The notes under the pieces: generated by a model
Told to the model about the DNA's origin: nothing
Database searches by the model: none
The model's input: the letters and a program-made list of their open reading frames with translations, nothing else
DNA from: Enterococcus mundtii
GTDB lineage: Bacteria; Bacillota; Bacilli; Lactobacillales; Enterococcaceae
Assembly: GCF_013394305.1 (NCBI RefSeq)
Contig: NZ_AP019812.1
Span: 1-59,370 of the forward strand
DNA: 59,370 nt
Direction of reading: 5' to 3'
Translations under genes and position numbers: made by a program
In this document: positions 14,498-22,203 of the stretch, piece after piece
Layout: each line of letters starts with the position of its first letter
Numbering within the stretch: the stretch's first letter is position 1

Positions 14498-16541
14498 TCT
14501 TTTTACCTTTCACCAAAAAGACACCCATTAGACACAAGGCAGACACAAGACAGACTAAAACAGTTACCACTAATAATTGATTATTTCCATTATCAATAGC
14601 TGTTGGTGGTAAAATTTCAGGTTTTTCTTGTGGCACAATAACATTCACTTGATTCGTTGTTTTTTCTTCATCGCCAATTATTTGATAAGCGATATTCGGT
14701 ACACGAATATTTCCCGAATCATCAACGTAACTTGAAAAGTCAACATCTGTCTTTACCGTTCCAGAGATAGTTAATCGATATTGCTTTCCTGCTAAAATAG
14801 AACCATCTTCAATTGACCATGTAGCTTTTTCCGCCTCTTTATCAATAAGCAAGTTCCCTTTATCAGTAATATCTGTAAATTCGACCTGATCCCCTAGATC
14901 AGCGATTTCCATTTTGATTGATTTATCATCTAACATGAAAACATCTTCTAAATCATCATAAATAGAAACTGGCTTTCCAATCGAAGAATACGGTACACCT
15001 GTTGGATTAGAAATAACAAATTCAACAACTTCGCCTTGTTTCACTTGTGATACATCTACTTCTTTCCCATTGGAATCTTTAATTTTTTTAATTGGGTTAT
15101 CATCTGGTGTCTCGCCAACTTTTGTTTGCGTTTGATTCGTTAATTTTTCTTGATTATTGATTACCGTTTTTGCTTGATTTGGAAAATAATACATCTTCTC
15201 TTCTTGATTAAAATATTTATCGAGATTCATTGCTTCACGAACGTTCGTATCAAAGCTAAATGTATACGTATGACCATAAAAATCTTGCGTATTCAAGGCT
15301 TCTTCTGTAGCTACAACATGTACTTTGTTTCCTTCAGATTGATCTTTAAAAAAGTTAGAACGATCTTCGCCAGATTCATCTACTACTTTGACCTCTGATA
15401 TTCGTTCTAGTTCTGGTATAATTTCATCAATCATTTCAAACGAGCGGTGATAAAATTGTTCTAATTGCCCTGAAATGTTTTGAGTAATACTATAAGTGAA
15501 TGTTTCATTCATTTGCGCTAATTGATTTTGTGTCACTTCTTTTTCATCAATATCCGTTACTGTTTTTTCAGGATTAGGATCATCAGATCTTGCAGGTTTA
15601 ACCGCTGTATTCCCAAACCAACTCCACTCCCAATCATTATTGACTGGTAATTTATCGGTCGCATGGGCTGATCCAAAACTAACTGTAAATTTTGATAAAT
15701 CTCTAAATAGCACTGTAAACATCGCATGAATGTCATAATCATCACTTCCTTGATTATTCACTTCTGCAAATGTCTTTGATTTGTCCTCATTTTCTGTTAA
15801 AACTAACCAGCACGTAGGATCTGCCAGAATACCTGTAGATTTATCTAACATATCACTATGCAACGTAATATATTGTGTCCAATCGATATCAGAAAAAGTA
15901 TAAAAACCATCTAAATGAATAGGTTCATTTGTACCAGCTTTCAAGAACTCAATACTGAAAGTCGCTTCTTGAATCCTATTTTGATAAACCCCTACTTGAT
16001 CTCTCGTATTAAAAGCAATTTGACCATCTGTTGGTACCTTTCCATCAGTCGTCTTTCCTTCCTTAAAATCCTCGATAATAAATCTGGCGTCCACCTCTTC
16101 CCCAAAAGCACTCACATTGCGATAGATAACCCCTGACTTTCCTTTTTGAACATCTTTTATTGGAATACTAACCGACCGATCCTTTTGTTCACCTTCTGGA
16201 GTCTTCATTTTTTCACTCCAAGAATCACCAATGGTTTCGACCGTTGTCTTCCCCTTAATAAACTGAACAAAAAAACTATAATCAGAAGAAATAACTGTAT
16301 CATCTGTAACCACAGTAGTATTAGGATCATCAATTAATTTGTTTGAACCATTCGTCTTAGTAACTTGTCCTAACTGCTCTGAATTTAATTTCACGCTTTC
16401 TGATAAACTGCTTGAATCACTACTGCTTGTTTCTGTTGCCCAAGTATTCACACTACTCGTTGCAACACCAGCAACCGTTCCTACAAGCATCATGGCAACT
16501 GCCACATGCTTTTTCATATTACTTTTACTAAAGTTCTTCAC
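14481..16541 (-). CDS. Cell-wall-anchored isopeptide-type adhesin with LPPTA sorting motif
   Basis: 686-residue surface protein. It has a signal peptide at 1-36, an N-terminal globular domain (about 60-300), then two or more immunoglobulin-like domains of the kind that form internal isopeptide bonds (YSITQNISGQLEQFYHRSF around 350; AEKATWSIEDGSILAGKQY around 575). The C-terminal sorting signal is LPPTA at 644-648, a hydrophobic helix and a KGKK tail; the usual last Gly of LPXTG is Ala. It lies inside the conjugation operon between relaxase and sortase, so it probably promotes mating-cell contact or biofilm. The binding partner is unknown. Confidence 0.82.
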   Translation of the reverse strand: MKNFSKSNMKKHVAVAMMLVGTVAGVATSSVNTWATETSSSDSSSLSESVKLNSEQLGQVTKTNGSNKLIDDPNTTVVTDDTVISSDYSFFVQFIKGKTTVETIGDSWSEKMKTPEGEQKDRSVSIPIKDVQKGKSGVIYRNVSAFGEEVDARFIIEDFKEGKTTDGKVPTDGQIAFNTRDQVGVYQNRIQEATFSIEFLKAGTNEPIHLDGFYTFSDIDWTQYITLHSDMLDKSTGILADPTCWLVLTENEDKSKTFAEVNNQGSDDYDIHAMFTVLFRDLSKFTVSFGSAHATDKLPVNNDWEWSWFGNTAVKPARSDDPNPEKTVTDIDEKEVTQNQLAQMNETFTYSITQNISGQLEQFYHRSFEMIDEIIPELERISEVKVVDESGEDRSNFFKDQSEGNKVHVVATEEALNTQDFYGHTYTFSFDTNVREAMNLDKYFNQEEKMYYFPNQAKTVINNQEKLTNQTQTKVGETPDDNPIKKIKDSNGKEVDVSQVKQGEVVEFVISNPTGVPYSSIGKPVSIYDDLEDVFMLDDKSIKMEIADLGDQVEFTDITDKGNLLIDKEAEKATWSIEDGSILAGKQYRLTISGTVKTDVDFSSYVDDSGNIRVPNIAYQIIGDEEKTTNQVNVIVPQEKPEILPPTAIDNGNNQLLVVTVLVCLVSALCLMGVFLVKGKKNERNN

Positions 16542-16645
16542 GTCACGTCCTCATTCCTATTAAATTTGAAACAACTAAAAAGGACACGATTTCTTTCGCC
16601 TCCTCTAAATTTGTTACTATTTTTATCGATCGTGTTAATTGCATG

Positions 16646-17833
16646 TTAAGCGGAACAAATCATTTCTAAGATAGGTGTTGTTTGCACTTCTATCACATGT
16701 TGTTGTTTCTCACTTAATTCAATTTCATCGATAATTTCTTGAAATTCTTGTGTACCTTTAATCTCATCAATTTCTTGTATGATTTTAGCAGTGGCAGCTG
16801 CTGTCCGTTTAAACCAGTTCTTTGATCGTTCATACAGCTGTTCGTTTGGTTCAACAGCTAAACGCATTTTTTCAGCGTCCCCTAAGAAAGTTTGCCATTT
16901 TCGGTTCACGCTCCAGTATTTTCTACTAACACCTGCTCTTCGATCAGTAAACAATAAATAATCTTTTATGATACCCAAGACAATATTTGCTAAATCTCCA
17001 GAACGCATGAACTCTTTTATCACCAACATTGCACGTTCGTTCTTAAATCGTAGTTCATAACGATTTTTTATTGGCACTTCTTCGACAGGAATCCCTAATT
17101 TCCGAGCTTGTTCGTAATTTTTTTGATAAAAAGTGATATAGAACTCACTTTTCTTCGATCCAAAATAAATACTTGTGCCTTCCTGTTTCTTTTCGGAAAT
17201 ACTTCCTGAGCCATTAAAATCAAATTTACGAAATCGTGAAATTAATTCTTGCCGAAACACCTTGTTTAAGAGCGTTGGTATACTTAAATATTCTTGATAA
17301 TCATTGATTGCCAAATCAAGTCTTGTTACTCGGCAATTATATTCAAAACAGCAATAAAAAAAGTCGAACCACGTTCGACCTTGCGCTTCAAGGAAGGCTT
17401 CAAATTGACGACAACCTTGTCCTGATAGTTGAATTAATACACCACGTTCATCATTCTTCTTTGAATAGAGAACTTGGATATAATCTAATTGATAACCACC
17501 TATATAACCGTACAAATGTGAATCCACTTCGGCAAAATAAGCTTTCTCAATCTTTAACACATCTTTAAATATGCCAGCAACATCATTTACAGGAAATGTG
17601 ACTCTCAGATAATCAATAATACATTCTAACGGATCATGTCGATCCTGCATGGCAATATAATCAAAAATTTTATTTAACGTTTCCTCAGAAACTCTCACTA
17701 TATCACGCTCTAATTCACTGATAACCTGACGACTCACACCTATTTCCTTTGCAAACTCCGTTTGCGTCATACGAAACCTTATTCTTGAAGCTTTTACGCT
17801 TCTTCCTAAGTCATTTAATACTAAATTATCAAT
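16646..17833 (-). CDS. MobT-type relaxase (Tn916 Orf20/NicK class, Rep_trans fold)
   Basis: Nicks oriT and pilots the transferred strand; the class is related to rolling-circle Rep_trans initiators. A helix-turn-helix lies at the N-terminus (MTQTEFAKEIGVSRQVISEL). The catalytic domain shows RLDLAIND and RYELRFKNERA blocks, typical of MobT relaxases. The longest frame begins at 17896 with TTG but has no ribosome site and runs into oriT. The only good ribosome site, GGGGGAG, lies 5 nt before an in-frame ATT at 17833, giving 395 aa. I prefer that rare start. oriT lies immediately upstream. Confidence 0.85.
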   Translation of the reverse strand: MDNLVLNDLGRSVKASRIRFRMTQTEFAKEIGVSRQVISELERDIVRVSEETLNKIFDYIAMQDRHDPLECIIDYLRVTFPVNDVAGIFKDVLKIEKAYFAEVDSHLYGYIGGYQLDYIQVLYSKKNDERGVLIQLSGQGCRQFEAFLEAQGRTWFDFFYCCFEYNCRVTRLDLAINDYQEYLSIPTLLNKVFRQELISRFRKFDFNGSGSISEKKQEGTSIYFGSKKSEFYITFYQKNYEQARKLGIPVEEVPIKNRYELRFKNERAMLVIKEFMRSGDLANIVLGIIKDYLLFTDRRAGVSRKYWSVNRKWQTFLGDAEKMRLAVEPNEQLYERSKNWFKRTAAATAKIIQEIDEIKGTQEFQEIIDEIELSEKQQHVIEVQTTPILEMICSA

Positions 17834-17896
17834 CGTTTCTCCCCCACTTAATTTAGTTGTCAAAATCACGATTTTTTTTCGAGAGTGTGCAACCAA

Positions 17897-18265
17897 TGAA
17901 AAAGCTGTTATATCAGTCTTTAGAACCTCTGAAACTTGAATTTTACATCTCCACTACCCCCCTGTTAGAGTACGGGGGTTACAGCTTGACGAGCAAAGCT
18001 CGCCAAGCCCGTTTTTCCCTATGTTTTTACTTGAAAATGGCGCAAAACCAGCGCCTTTCACGAATTTGTAAGCTTACTGTTCAGTCCTCACACGAGGAGA
18101 CCTCGTATTCGTCGTTGCGTTCAACGGTGGGCGCTAAAGCGCCCACCTCTCACAAGGAGACCTTGTTCGCTCCGCACAGTAAGCAACAACTTCGGAAAAC
18201 TTTCCAACTCAGTAAAAACGGTCAAAACGTTGGCATAATGTAGCCATATCAACAAGTTCTGTGTA
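17897..18265. other. oriT region between relaxase and coupling-protein genes
   Basis: A 370-bp stretch between the relaxase and FtsK-like genes, the position of oriT in Tn916. At 17957-17980 the minus strand reads CCCCCGTACTCTAACAGGGG with flanking A/C and G, very like the remembered ICEBs1/Tn916 nick region with its CTAACAGGGGGG core between C and G runs. Next to it is a hairpin with arms CGAGC/GCTCG (17990-18002, extended to 17984-18008). No gene is credible here although a plus-strand open frame runs through it. Confidence 0.8.
18072..18184. repeat. Nested palindromes beside oriT
   Basis: A 9-bp outer inverted repeat (GCTTACTGT at 18072-18080 and its complement at 18176-18184) encloses three hairpins. 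Two are related stems with an AGA loop (18092-18106 and 18152-18166, 60 bp apart). The third is a 10-bp GC-rich palindrome with a two-base loop (18126-18147). Such a foldable single strand may serve as a relaxosome site, a single-strand origin or a primase entry site after transfer. Confidence 0.6.
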
Positions 18266-19696
18266 TCATATTCCGCCTTCGATTTCTAACTCTTTTTCAA
18301 GTTGTCCTTTCTCAACTTCCGATAAACTTAATCGTGAATAATCTTCTTCAATCATGTTCGGTATTTTAGACAAAGCTTCCTTAAAATCAAAACTTTTAGG
18401 AACTAATGGAGAATAAGCCTCCCTTGGCATTCCTCCATCACTAATATAACCACGTCCACGTACTTCATTATTGAAGAAATTCTTATTTTCTCCAGCTTTC
18501 CCAAAAATCATTCGATAGCCGTTTCCTTCTAACTTACCAAGAGAAAGACGTAAATTAAATTGATCTCTTAATTTACCATCAATATCTTCCGTGTCTGGGC
18601 GTTGAGTTGCTAGAATAATAAAGACACCTGCTTGACGACCTTTTAGAATGATTTGAGTTAACGGCTTCATGATTTCTTGACGTTTTTTAAAATCATCATT
18701 TACTTCTGCCATTAACGCACTCCACTCATCAGCAACTACAAAATAAGGTGCCATATCGTAGTACGTATAATCTGCTCCCCATTTATAATTTGAGTGTGTT
18801 TTCATATACGCAAAACGATTGATCATTTCTGTTTCAGCGTCTTTTAAGCAACGTACAATGCGATCAACGCCACTAAAGGCATGATTTTTAAACGCTGGTA
18901 ATTCGCCAATTGCGACTAAATCTGCGTTTTTAGGATCGCAAATATACACTGTACCTATCTTTGATAAATGTAAAATGAGCGTAAACAAGAAAAAGGTTTT
19001 CCCCCCACCAGTACCACCACCAATAAGCATATGTGGCATTTTAGCAAAATCCCAAGTAAAATCTTTCATGATTTGAACTGACGTTTTTGTTACTTTCACA
19101 TCATTAATTGAAATACGATTCGTTCCCAACCCAATTAAAAGCTCATGTTGCGTAAAACCAAGCTCGCTTCTTGAATCAATTAGATCCGCAAAAAACATTT
19201 GTTCTAATACAGGACCAATTTTCAACATTTGTTCATGATACCTTTTACCGTCGGTTGGTACTGTGATTAACGTTGTAAACTTTTTATGCCGATAGTATAA
19301 CTTAGGAAATTTGATTCTTTCTTGTGCTTTTCCATCTGTTCCTTTTTTTATTTTTCGATCAACCCAATTACGACTAACAATCATTTGAGCTAACATTTGT
19401 CGGTGCAAAACTCGTACAAAAAATTTCCCTCGTACTTTTGAAGTTCTTCTTATACCTGCTAAAACAACAAAAATCAACGTAATTAAACCGACTAATTGGG
19501 CTGTTGGAAGTATCAATACTCGATACTCAAATCTACTATTTGCGATCATCGGTTTTACAATAGGATAGATTTGAAAGTAACAAAAAAAGCCTACCCCAAC
19601 TAAAAAAGGTAAAGCCATAAAAAACAAATAAAAGCGATAAATGTTTGTATGAATTTTTCTTATTTTAATCCCTCGATACCGAATAAATTTAGAAAT
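18266..19696 (-). CDS. FtsK/SpoIIIE-type coupling ATPase (Tn916 Orf21/TcpA-like)
   Basis: Hexameric membrane ATPase that delivers the relaxase-DNA complex to the channel. Counting from the first ATG (19627), two N-terminal membrane helices are followed by a P-loop domain with GGGTGGGKT at about 203-211 and Walker B YFVVADEW near 260. The ATG at 19627 starts inside the first helix and has no ribosome site. A perfect AGGAGG lies 7 nt before an in-frame ATT at 19696, adding 23 residues including a basic cytoplasmic segment (KFIRYRGIKIRKIH), as expected for this family. I therefore place the start there (476 aa). Confidence 0.88.
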   Translation of the reverse strand: MSKFIRYRGIKIRKIHTNIYRFYLFFMALPFLVGVGFFCYFQIYPIVKPMIANSRFEYRVLILPTAQLVGLITLIFVVLAGIRRTSKVRGKFFVRVLHRQMLAQMIVSRNWVDRKIKKGTDGKAQERIKFPKLYYRHKKFTTLITVPTDGKRYHEQMLKIGPVLEQMFFADLIDSRSELGFTQHELLIGLGTNRISINDVKVTKTSVQIMKDFTWDFAKMPHMLIGGGTGGGKTFFLFTLILHLSKIGTVYICDPKNADLVAIGELPAFKNHAFSGVDRIVRCLKDAETEMINRFAYMKTHSNYKWGADYTYYDMAPYFVVADEWSALMAEVNDDFKKRQEIMKPLTQIILKGRQAGVFIILATQRPDTEDIDGKLRDQFNLRLSLGKLEGNGYRMIFGKAGENKNFFNNEVRGRGYISDGGMPREAYSPLVPKSFDFKEALSKIPNMIEEDYSRLSLSEVEKGQLEKELEIEGGI

Positions 19697-19707
19697 AGTA
19701 AATCCTC

Positions 19708-20109
19708 CTAATTATTTTGATTCTTTTTTGGATCTTTTGGAGTATTCGTCGTTCCAACTGGTTCAGTTGTTGGTTCATTCAATTTTTTGATATCTTCCGC
19801 AAACACTTGAATATAGCTACTTGCAAAATTTCCATTTCCAAAACCCAGTAGATTAGTCGTCGGATTCACTAGTTTTACTTTATCACCAGCAACCAATTCA
19901 CGTAATGGTGTTTCAACTGGCACAGTAATAATTTCTTCAGATAATTGTTTCCTCGCAATTACAACATAGCGTAGCGCTACTGGAATACGCTCACCTGTAT
20001 CTTCATCCACTTCTGTTTTTGGTGACTTCATACGTAAAAAGGTCATGTCTCCAAACGTTTCATCTGCATCAATTTCCATGCCTGCATTCAATTCATTTCT
20101 TTTAGCCAT
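19708..20109 (-). CDS. DUF961/YdcP-family protein (Tn916 Orf22-like)
   Basis: 133-residue soluble protein of the conserved pair found at the start of Tn916/ICEBs1 conjugation operons. These proteins (ICEBs1 HelP and relatives) act as helicase-processivity factors in element replication. The segment ETFGDMTFLRMKSPKTEVDE is related to the start of the neighbouring paralogue (QETFGTLSFVGKPIKG). It has a good AGGGGG ribosome site and is 11 nt downstream of the paralogue gene. The C-terminus is an Asn/Thr/Pro-rich tail. Confidence 0.82.
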   Translation of the reverse strand: MAKRNELNAGMEIDADETFGDMTFLRMKSPKTEVDEDTGERIPVALRYVVIARKQLSEEIITVPVETPLRELVAGDKVKLVNPTTNLLGFGNGNFASSYIQVFAEDIKKLNEPTTEPVGTTNTPKDPKKNQNN

Positions 20110-20120
20110 TTATTTTCCCC

Positions 20121-20441
20121 CTACACAGTTCCTTTTTTAATACTTTGTGCAAATATACGCCAACCTGTAATCGCTCCGCTACCTGTACTCTCACTGATAG
20201 GTTCAACTCTTACATCTGCAATTGACACCACATCACCGAAAGCAAAGTCACTTAAATTCACACGAGTTGGAAAAATAACTTCAATTGCTTCTGACTGCTT
20301 AGCGCTTAGTAAACGACAATAGTTACCAACATGCTTACGAGCTTGTCCCAAACCTTGTGTATATTCTGCACCTTTAATTGGTTTTCCAACAAAAGATAAT
20401 GTTCCAAATGTTTCTTGTGGTTTTATCTTTAAAAATTCCAT
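20121..20441 (-). CDS. DUF961/YdcP-family protein (Tn916 Orf23-like)
   Basis: 106-residue first member of the DUF961 pair. It shows the family pattern: QETFGTLSFVGKP near the start, a central YCRLLSAKQSEAIEVIFPTR strand region and a C-terminal GWRIFAQSIKKG. It probably helps replication or processing of the transferred strand, as shown for ICEBs1 HelP in the wider family. It is followed after 11 nt by its paralogue. Confidence 0.82.
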   Translation of the reverse strand: MEFLKIKPQETFGTLSFVGKPIKGAEYTQGLGQARKHVGNYCRLLSAKQSEAIEVIFPTRVNLSDFAFGDVVSIADVRVEPISESTGSGAITGWRIFAQSIKKGTV

Positions 20442-20480
20442 GTATCGTCCTACTTTCTGTTTCTTGTTTTACTGTCCATT

Positions 20481-20960
20481 TTAAGTAAACATTGTCTGAC
20501 AATGAACTAGTTTTTCTTGTAACTCTTTTTTGGCTTCTTCAAAATAAAATTCTAAAAAATTATCGATCTTTCCGTCCAACAGTTTATGGCAATAAGAAAT
20601 AGAATCCCTTTGATTGGTAAACTGCTGTTCTTCATATTCTTGCAAAGATTTTAAGTGAAGCTTTTCTGAAATTTGTTTTAAACGAATTACTGCTTCGTTA
20701 TACTCTTGTTCCAATTTGTTTAAAGGATTTGATCCTTTCTTTTCTGCTAATTGATCTCTACACTGATCAAAAAAACGGCTGTAATCCGAAAAATAATTTC
20801 GAACTTTTTCTGTAAATAATTGATTAAAATAATCTGTATTATACACTGCGCCTGCCTCACTTATATTTTGGCTTTTTTCTTGTGCTATCTTTTTTTCAGG
20901 GATCATCATGGCATTTCTGCTCCAACCGCACACCTGAAATACAGACACTTTGTCAGTCAA
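20481..20960 (-). CDS. Helical protein of unknown function, first gene of the tra operon
   Basis: I do not recognise this protein. The frame is 159 codons from a TTG, but the first 17 residues have no ribosome site; an ATG at 20909 (MMIPEKKIAQ) preceded by GGAG is more likely. The chain is charged and helical (LEQEYNEAVIRLKQISEKLH then KSLQEYEEQQF), predicting coiled coil. It lies 39 nt upstream of the first DUF961 gene and after a long untranslated leader, so it belongs to the conjugation operon; a relaxosome accessory or regulatory role is conceivable. Confidence 0.55.
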   Translation of the reverse strand: MTDKVSVFQVCGWSRNAMMIPEKKIAQEKSQNISEAGAVYNTDYFNQLFTEKVRNYFSDYSRFFDQCRDQLAEKKGSNPLNKLEQEYNEAVIRLKQISEKLHLKSLQEYEEQQFTNQRDSISYCHKLLDGKIDNFLEFYFEEAKKELQEKLVHCQTMFT

Positions 20961-21208
20961 ATACCCTTGCTTATTCTCACGAAATCACAAGTTCCATCTA
21001 GTATCATCAGCGCTCGCTTTAGCAAGCGTCTTAAGGATTTTATAAATGGTTCCTCAACCAACTACACAAATTAACTAAAACATGCTATAGTATAGTTTCC
21101 TAGGCTATGCTATGCACATTTGTTATGTGTATATGGAACAAGAAAGAAGCTATTACTGGATTTTTTCTTGCTCACTATTCAGTTGTCAAAGATCATTCGT
21201 TAATAATT

Positions 21209-21223
21209 GAGTTGATTGTGATA
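21209..21223. repeat. 15-bp repeat, inverted copy at 21571-21585
   Basis: GAGTTGATTGTGATA occurs here on the plus strand and on the minus strand at 21585-21571. The second copy starts at the predicted transcription start of the tra operon. The pair brackets the terminator and structured RNA of the operon leader. It could be a binding site for a regulator that loops the leader, or a trace of recombination. Confidence 0.6.
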
Positions 21224-21246
21224 ACCGTAAAAAAAAACGAAAAAAA

Positions 21247-21282
21247 GAGTCAGTCGCCTTAGTAGCAACTGACTCCTTTTTT
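21247..21282. terminator. Bidirectional terminator in the tra-operon leader
   Basis: Perfect 8-bp stem (GAGTCAGT at 21247-21254, complement at 21268-21275), with a T run after it in the plus direction and a T run on the minus strand as well. Transcription from the predicted tra promoter at about 21.6 kb must pass it to reach the first tra gene, so it may be an attenuator or anti-termination point. Confidence 0.8.
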
Positions 21283-21415
21283 CACTGTTAAAACGTTGGT
21301 TGCGCCGATAAATAACATGATTCCACACACAATAGATTCCCTACGTTTCCTAAAAATTATATATAAAAAATAAATATAATAATTATAAATCGTAGAACTA
21401 TTACCAAGAATGTGT

Positions 21416-21540
21416 TATCATATTACCGTTGTGGCGCAAGCCATAACAGTGAAGGAGCCTAGGTGTGCTAGGTCTTGTGGCTTTCTGGCGTCGAAGGGTT
21501 ACCAGCCCTGAGCCTTTAAGCCTTCCTTCATTTTTTTTGT
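21416..21540 (+). ncRNA. Structured RNA candidate in the tra-operon leader
   Basis: An extended -10 box (TG-T-TATCAT, to 21421) is followed by about 105 bases that are much more GC-rich than the surroundings and can fold. TGAAGGA near 21450 pairs with TCCTTCA just before a run of eight T at 21531-21538, enclosing smaller stems. This is the shape of a small terminated RNA of about 110 nt on the plus strand, antisense to the tra leader. The minus strand could also fold as an mRNA leader. I do not recognise the family, and there is no coding potential. Confidence 0.55.
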
Positions 21541-21570
21541 ATCTACGTACACATAACTGACTGTGCTAAG

Positions 21571-21621
21571 TATCACAATCAACTCGCTTACGACTTTACC
21601 CTTAATTAAAATAATTGTCAA
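21571..21621 (-). promoter_or_regulatory. Predicted tra-operon promoter with operator-like repeat
   Basis: On the minus strand TTGACA (21621-21616), a 17-nt spacer and TAAAGT (21598-21593) form a good sigma-A promoter. Transcription would start near 21585, precisely where one copy of the 15-bp GAGTTGATTGTGATA repeat begins. The first tra gene lies about 600 nt downstream, behind a terminator, implying regulation within the leader. Confidence 0.55.
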
Positions 21622-21865
21622 GTAAAATATCGGAATAAGCATATATGTAAAATTTAATCAATCAAATCTTACAAGTAAAAAGTTTAACATAACAAAACCA
21701 AATAAACAAACGCTTGTTCTTTTTTTGCGTCCGAAAAATCATAACCGTTGAGTTTGAACTCATAATCGTTATTTTAAATTAAATTATAATTAGAAATTCG
21801 TGTTTTTTATCATCGTTTTATTTTTATATTTAAGCGTTCAATACTGAAGTCCGCTTACTATATGT

Positions 21866-22020
21866 TTGCGAATTAGATACAAATTTGCTATAATTTAATT
21901 AACAAAAAGGAGCTATGCGCGAACATAGCTCCCATGTAGAACCGTTAAAAAGACGGTGACTGTTATAATACGGATTTAACCATCTACAACTGGTCAAAGT
22001 GCTAGATGGTTATTTTTTTT
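21866..22020 (+). ncRNA. Antitoxin RNA 1 of a TxpA-like type I system
   Basis: A consensus promoter TTGCGA-N17-TATAAT (21866-21894) drives a small RNA from about 21901. It has a 9-bp 5' hairpin (GGAGCTATG and complement), a second small stem and a terminator with 9-bp arms (21978-21986 and 22003-22011) followed by eight T. The RNA converges on the toxin gene read from the other strand, and its 3' end overlaps the toxin stop, as in the known txpA/ratA arrangement. It is almost identical to a second copy at 24449-24606. Confidence 0.75.
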
Positions 22021-22096
22021 GGTCTTTATGGTCAATAATCAGCAAAACTAACGTCGCAAAAGCGATCATCAGTTGGATTGCTTCAAAAGTTGACAC
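22010..22096 (-). CDS. Holin-like small toxin 1 (type I, TxpA-like)
   Basis: A 28-residue membrane peptide, MSTFEAIQLMIAFATLVLLI then IDHKDQKK, of the putative holin-like toxin family. One transmembrane helix is followed by a short charged tail; excess peptide should damage the membrane. It starts with GTG after AGAAGGGAG. A 12-codon upstream frame ends 4 nt before the GTG. An antisense RNA is encoded convergently. Probably part of a plasmid-addiction or abortive system beside an abiH remnant. Too short for standard gene finders. Confidence 0.85.
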   Translation of the reverse strand: MSTFEAIQLMIAFATLVLLIIDHKDQKK

Positions 22097-22100
22097 TTGC

Positions 22101-22139
22101 TTACTCCCTTCTAGGGATAAAGCTATGAACCATAGGCAT
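22101..22139 (-). CDS. Leader peptide upstream of toxin 1
   Basis: A 12-codon frame MPMVHSFIPRRE with its own AAAGGGGTG ribosome site. Its last codons contain the Shine-Dalgarno sequence of the toxin gene, and it stops 4 nt before the toxin start. The same peptide is encoded before toxin 2. Translational coupling of toxin synthesis is the likely role, as leader frames in some type I systems; no direct proof. Confidence 0.55.
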   Translation of the reverse strand: MPMVHSFIPRRE

Positions 22140-22190
22140 CACCCCTTTTTCAAGAGACTAGCCACCATCTTTTCACTTCTCTACCTCTCA

Positions 22191-22199
22191 ATTATATCA
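22191..22199 (-). promoter_or_regulatory. Extended -10 promoter of toxin 1
   Basis: Minus-strand TG-A-TATAAT about 95 nt upstream of the toxin start, just after the decayed abiH 3' end. No convincing -35 box. The corresponding site in copy 2 is TG-G-TATAAT at 24784-24776. Confidence 0.5.
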
Positions 22200-22203
22200 T
22201 ATT

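Noticed and set aside
17857-18243. Plus-strand open frame of 128 codons across oriT
   Set aside because: It covers the oriT palindromes and the start of the relaxase gene, has no ribosome site, and its sequence follows the hairpins. Best explained as a chance frame over oriT.
21428-21540. Structured segment considered as a tRNA
   Set aside because: No acceptor stem, anticodon loop or T-loop pattern can be laid out, and it ends in a poly-T terminator.
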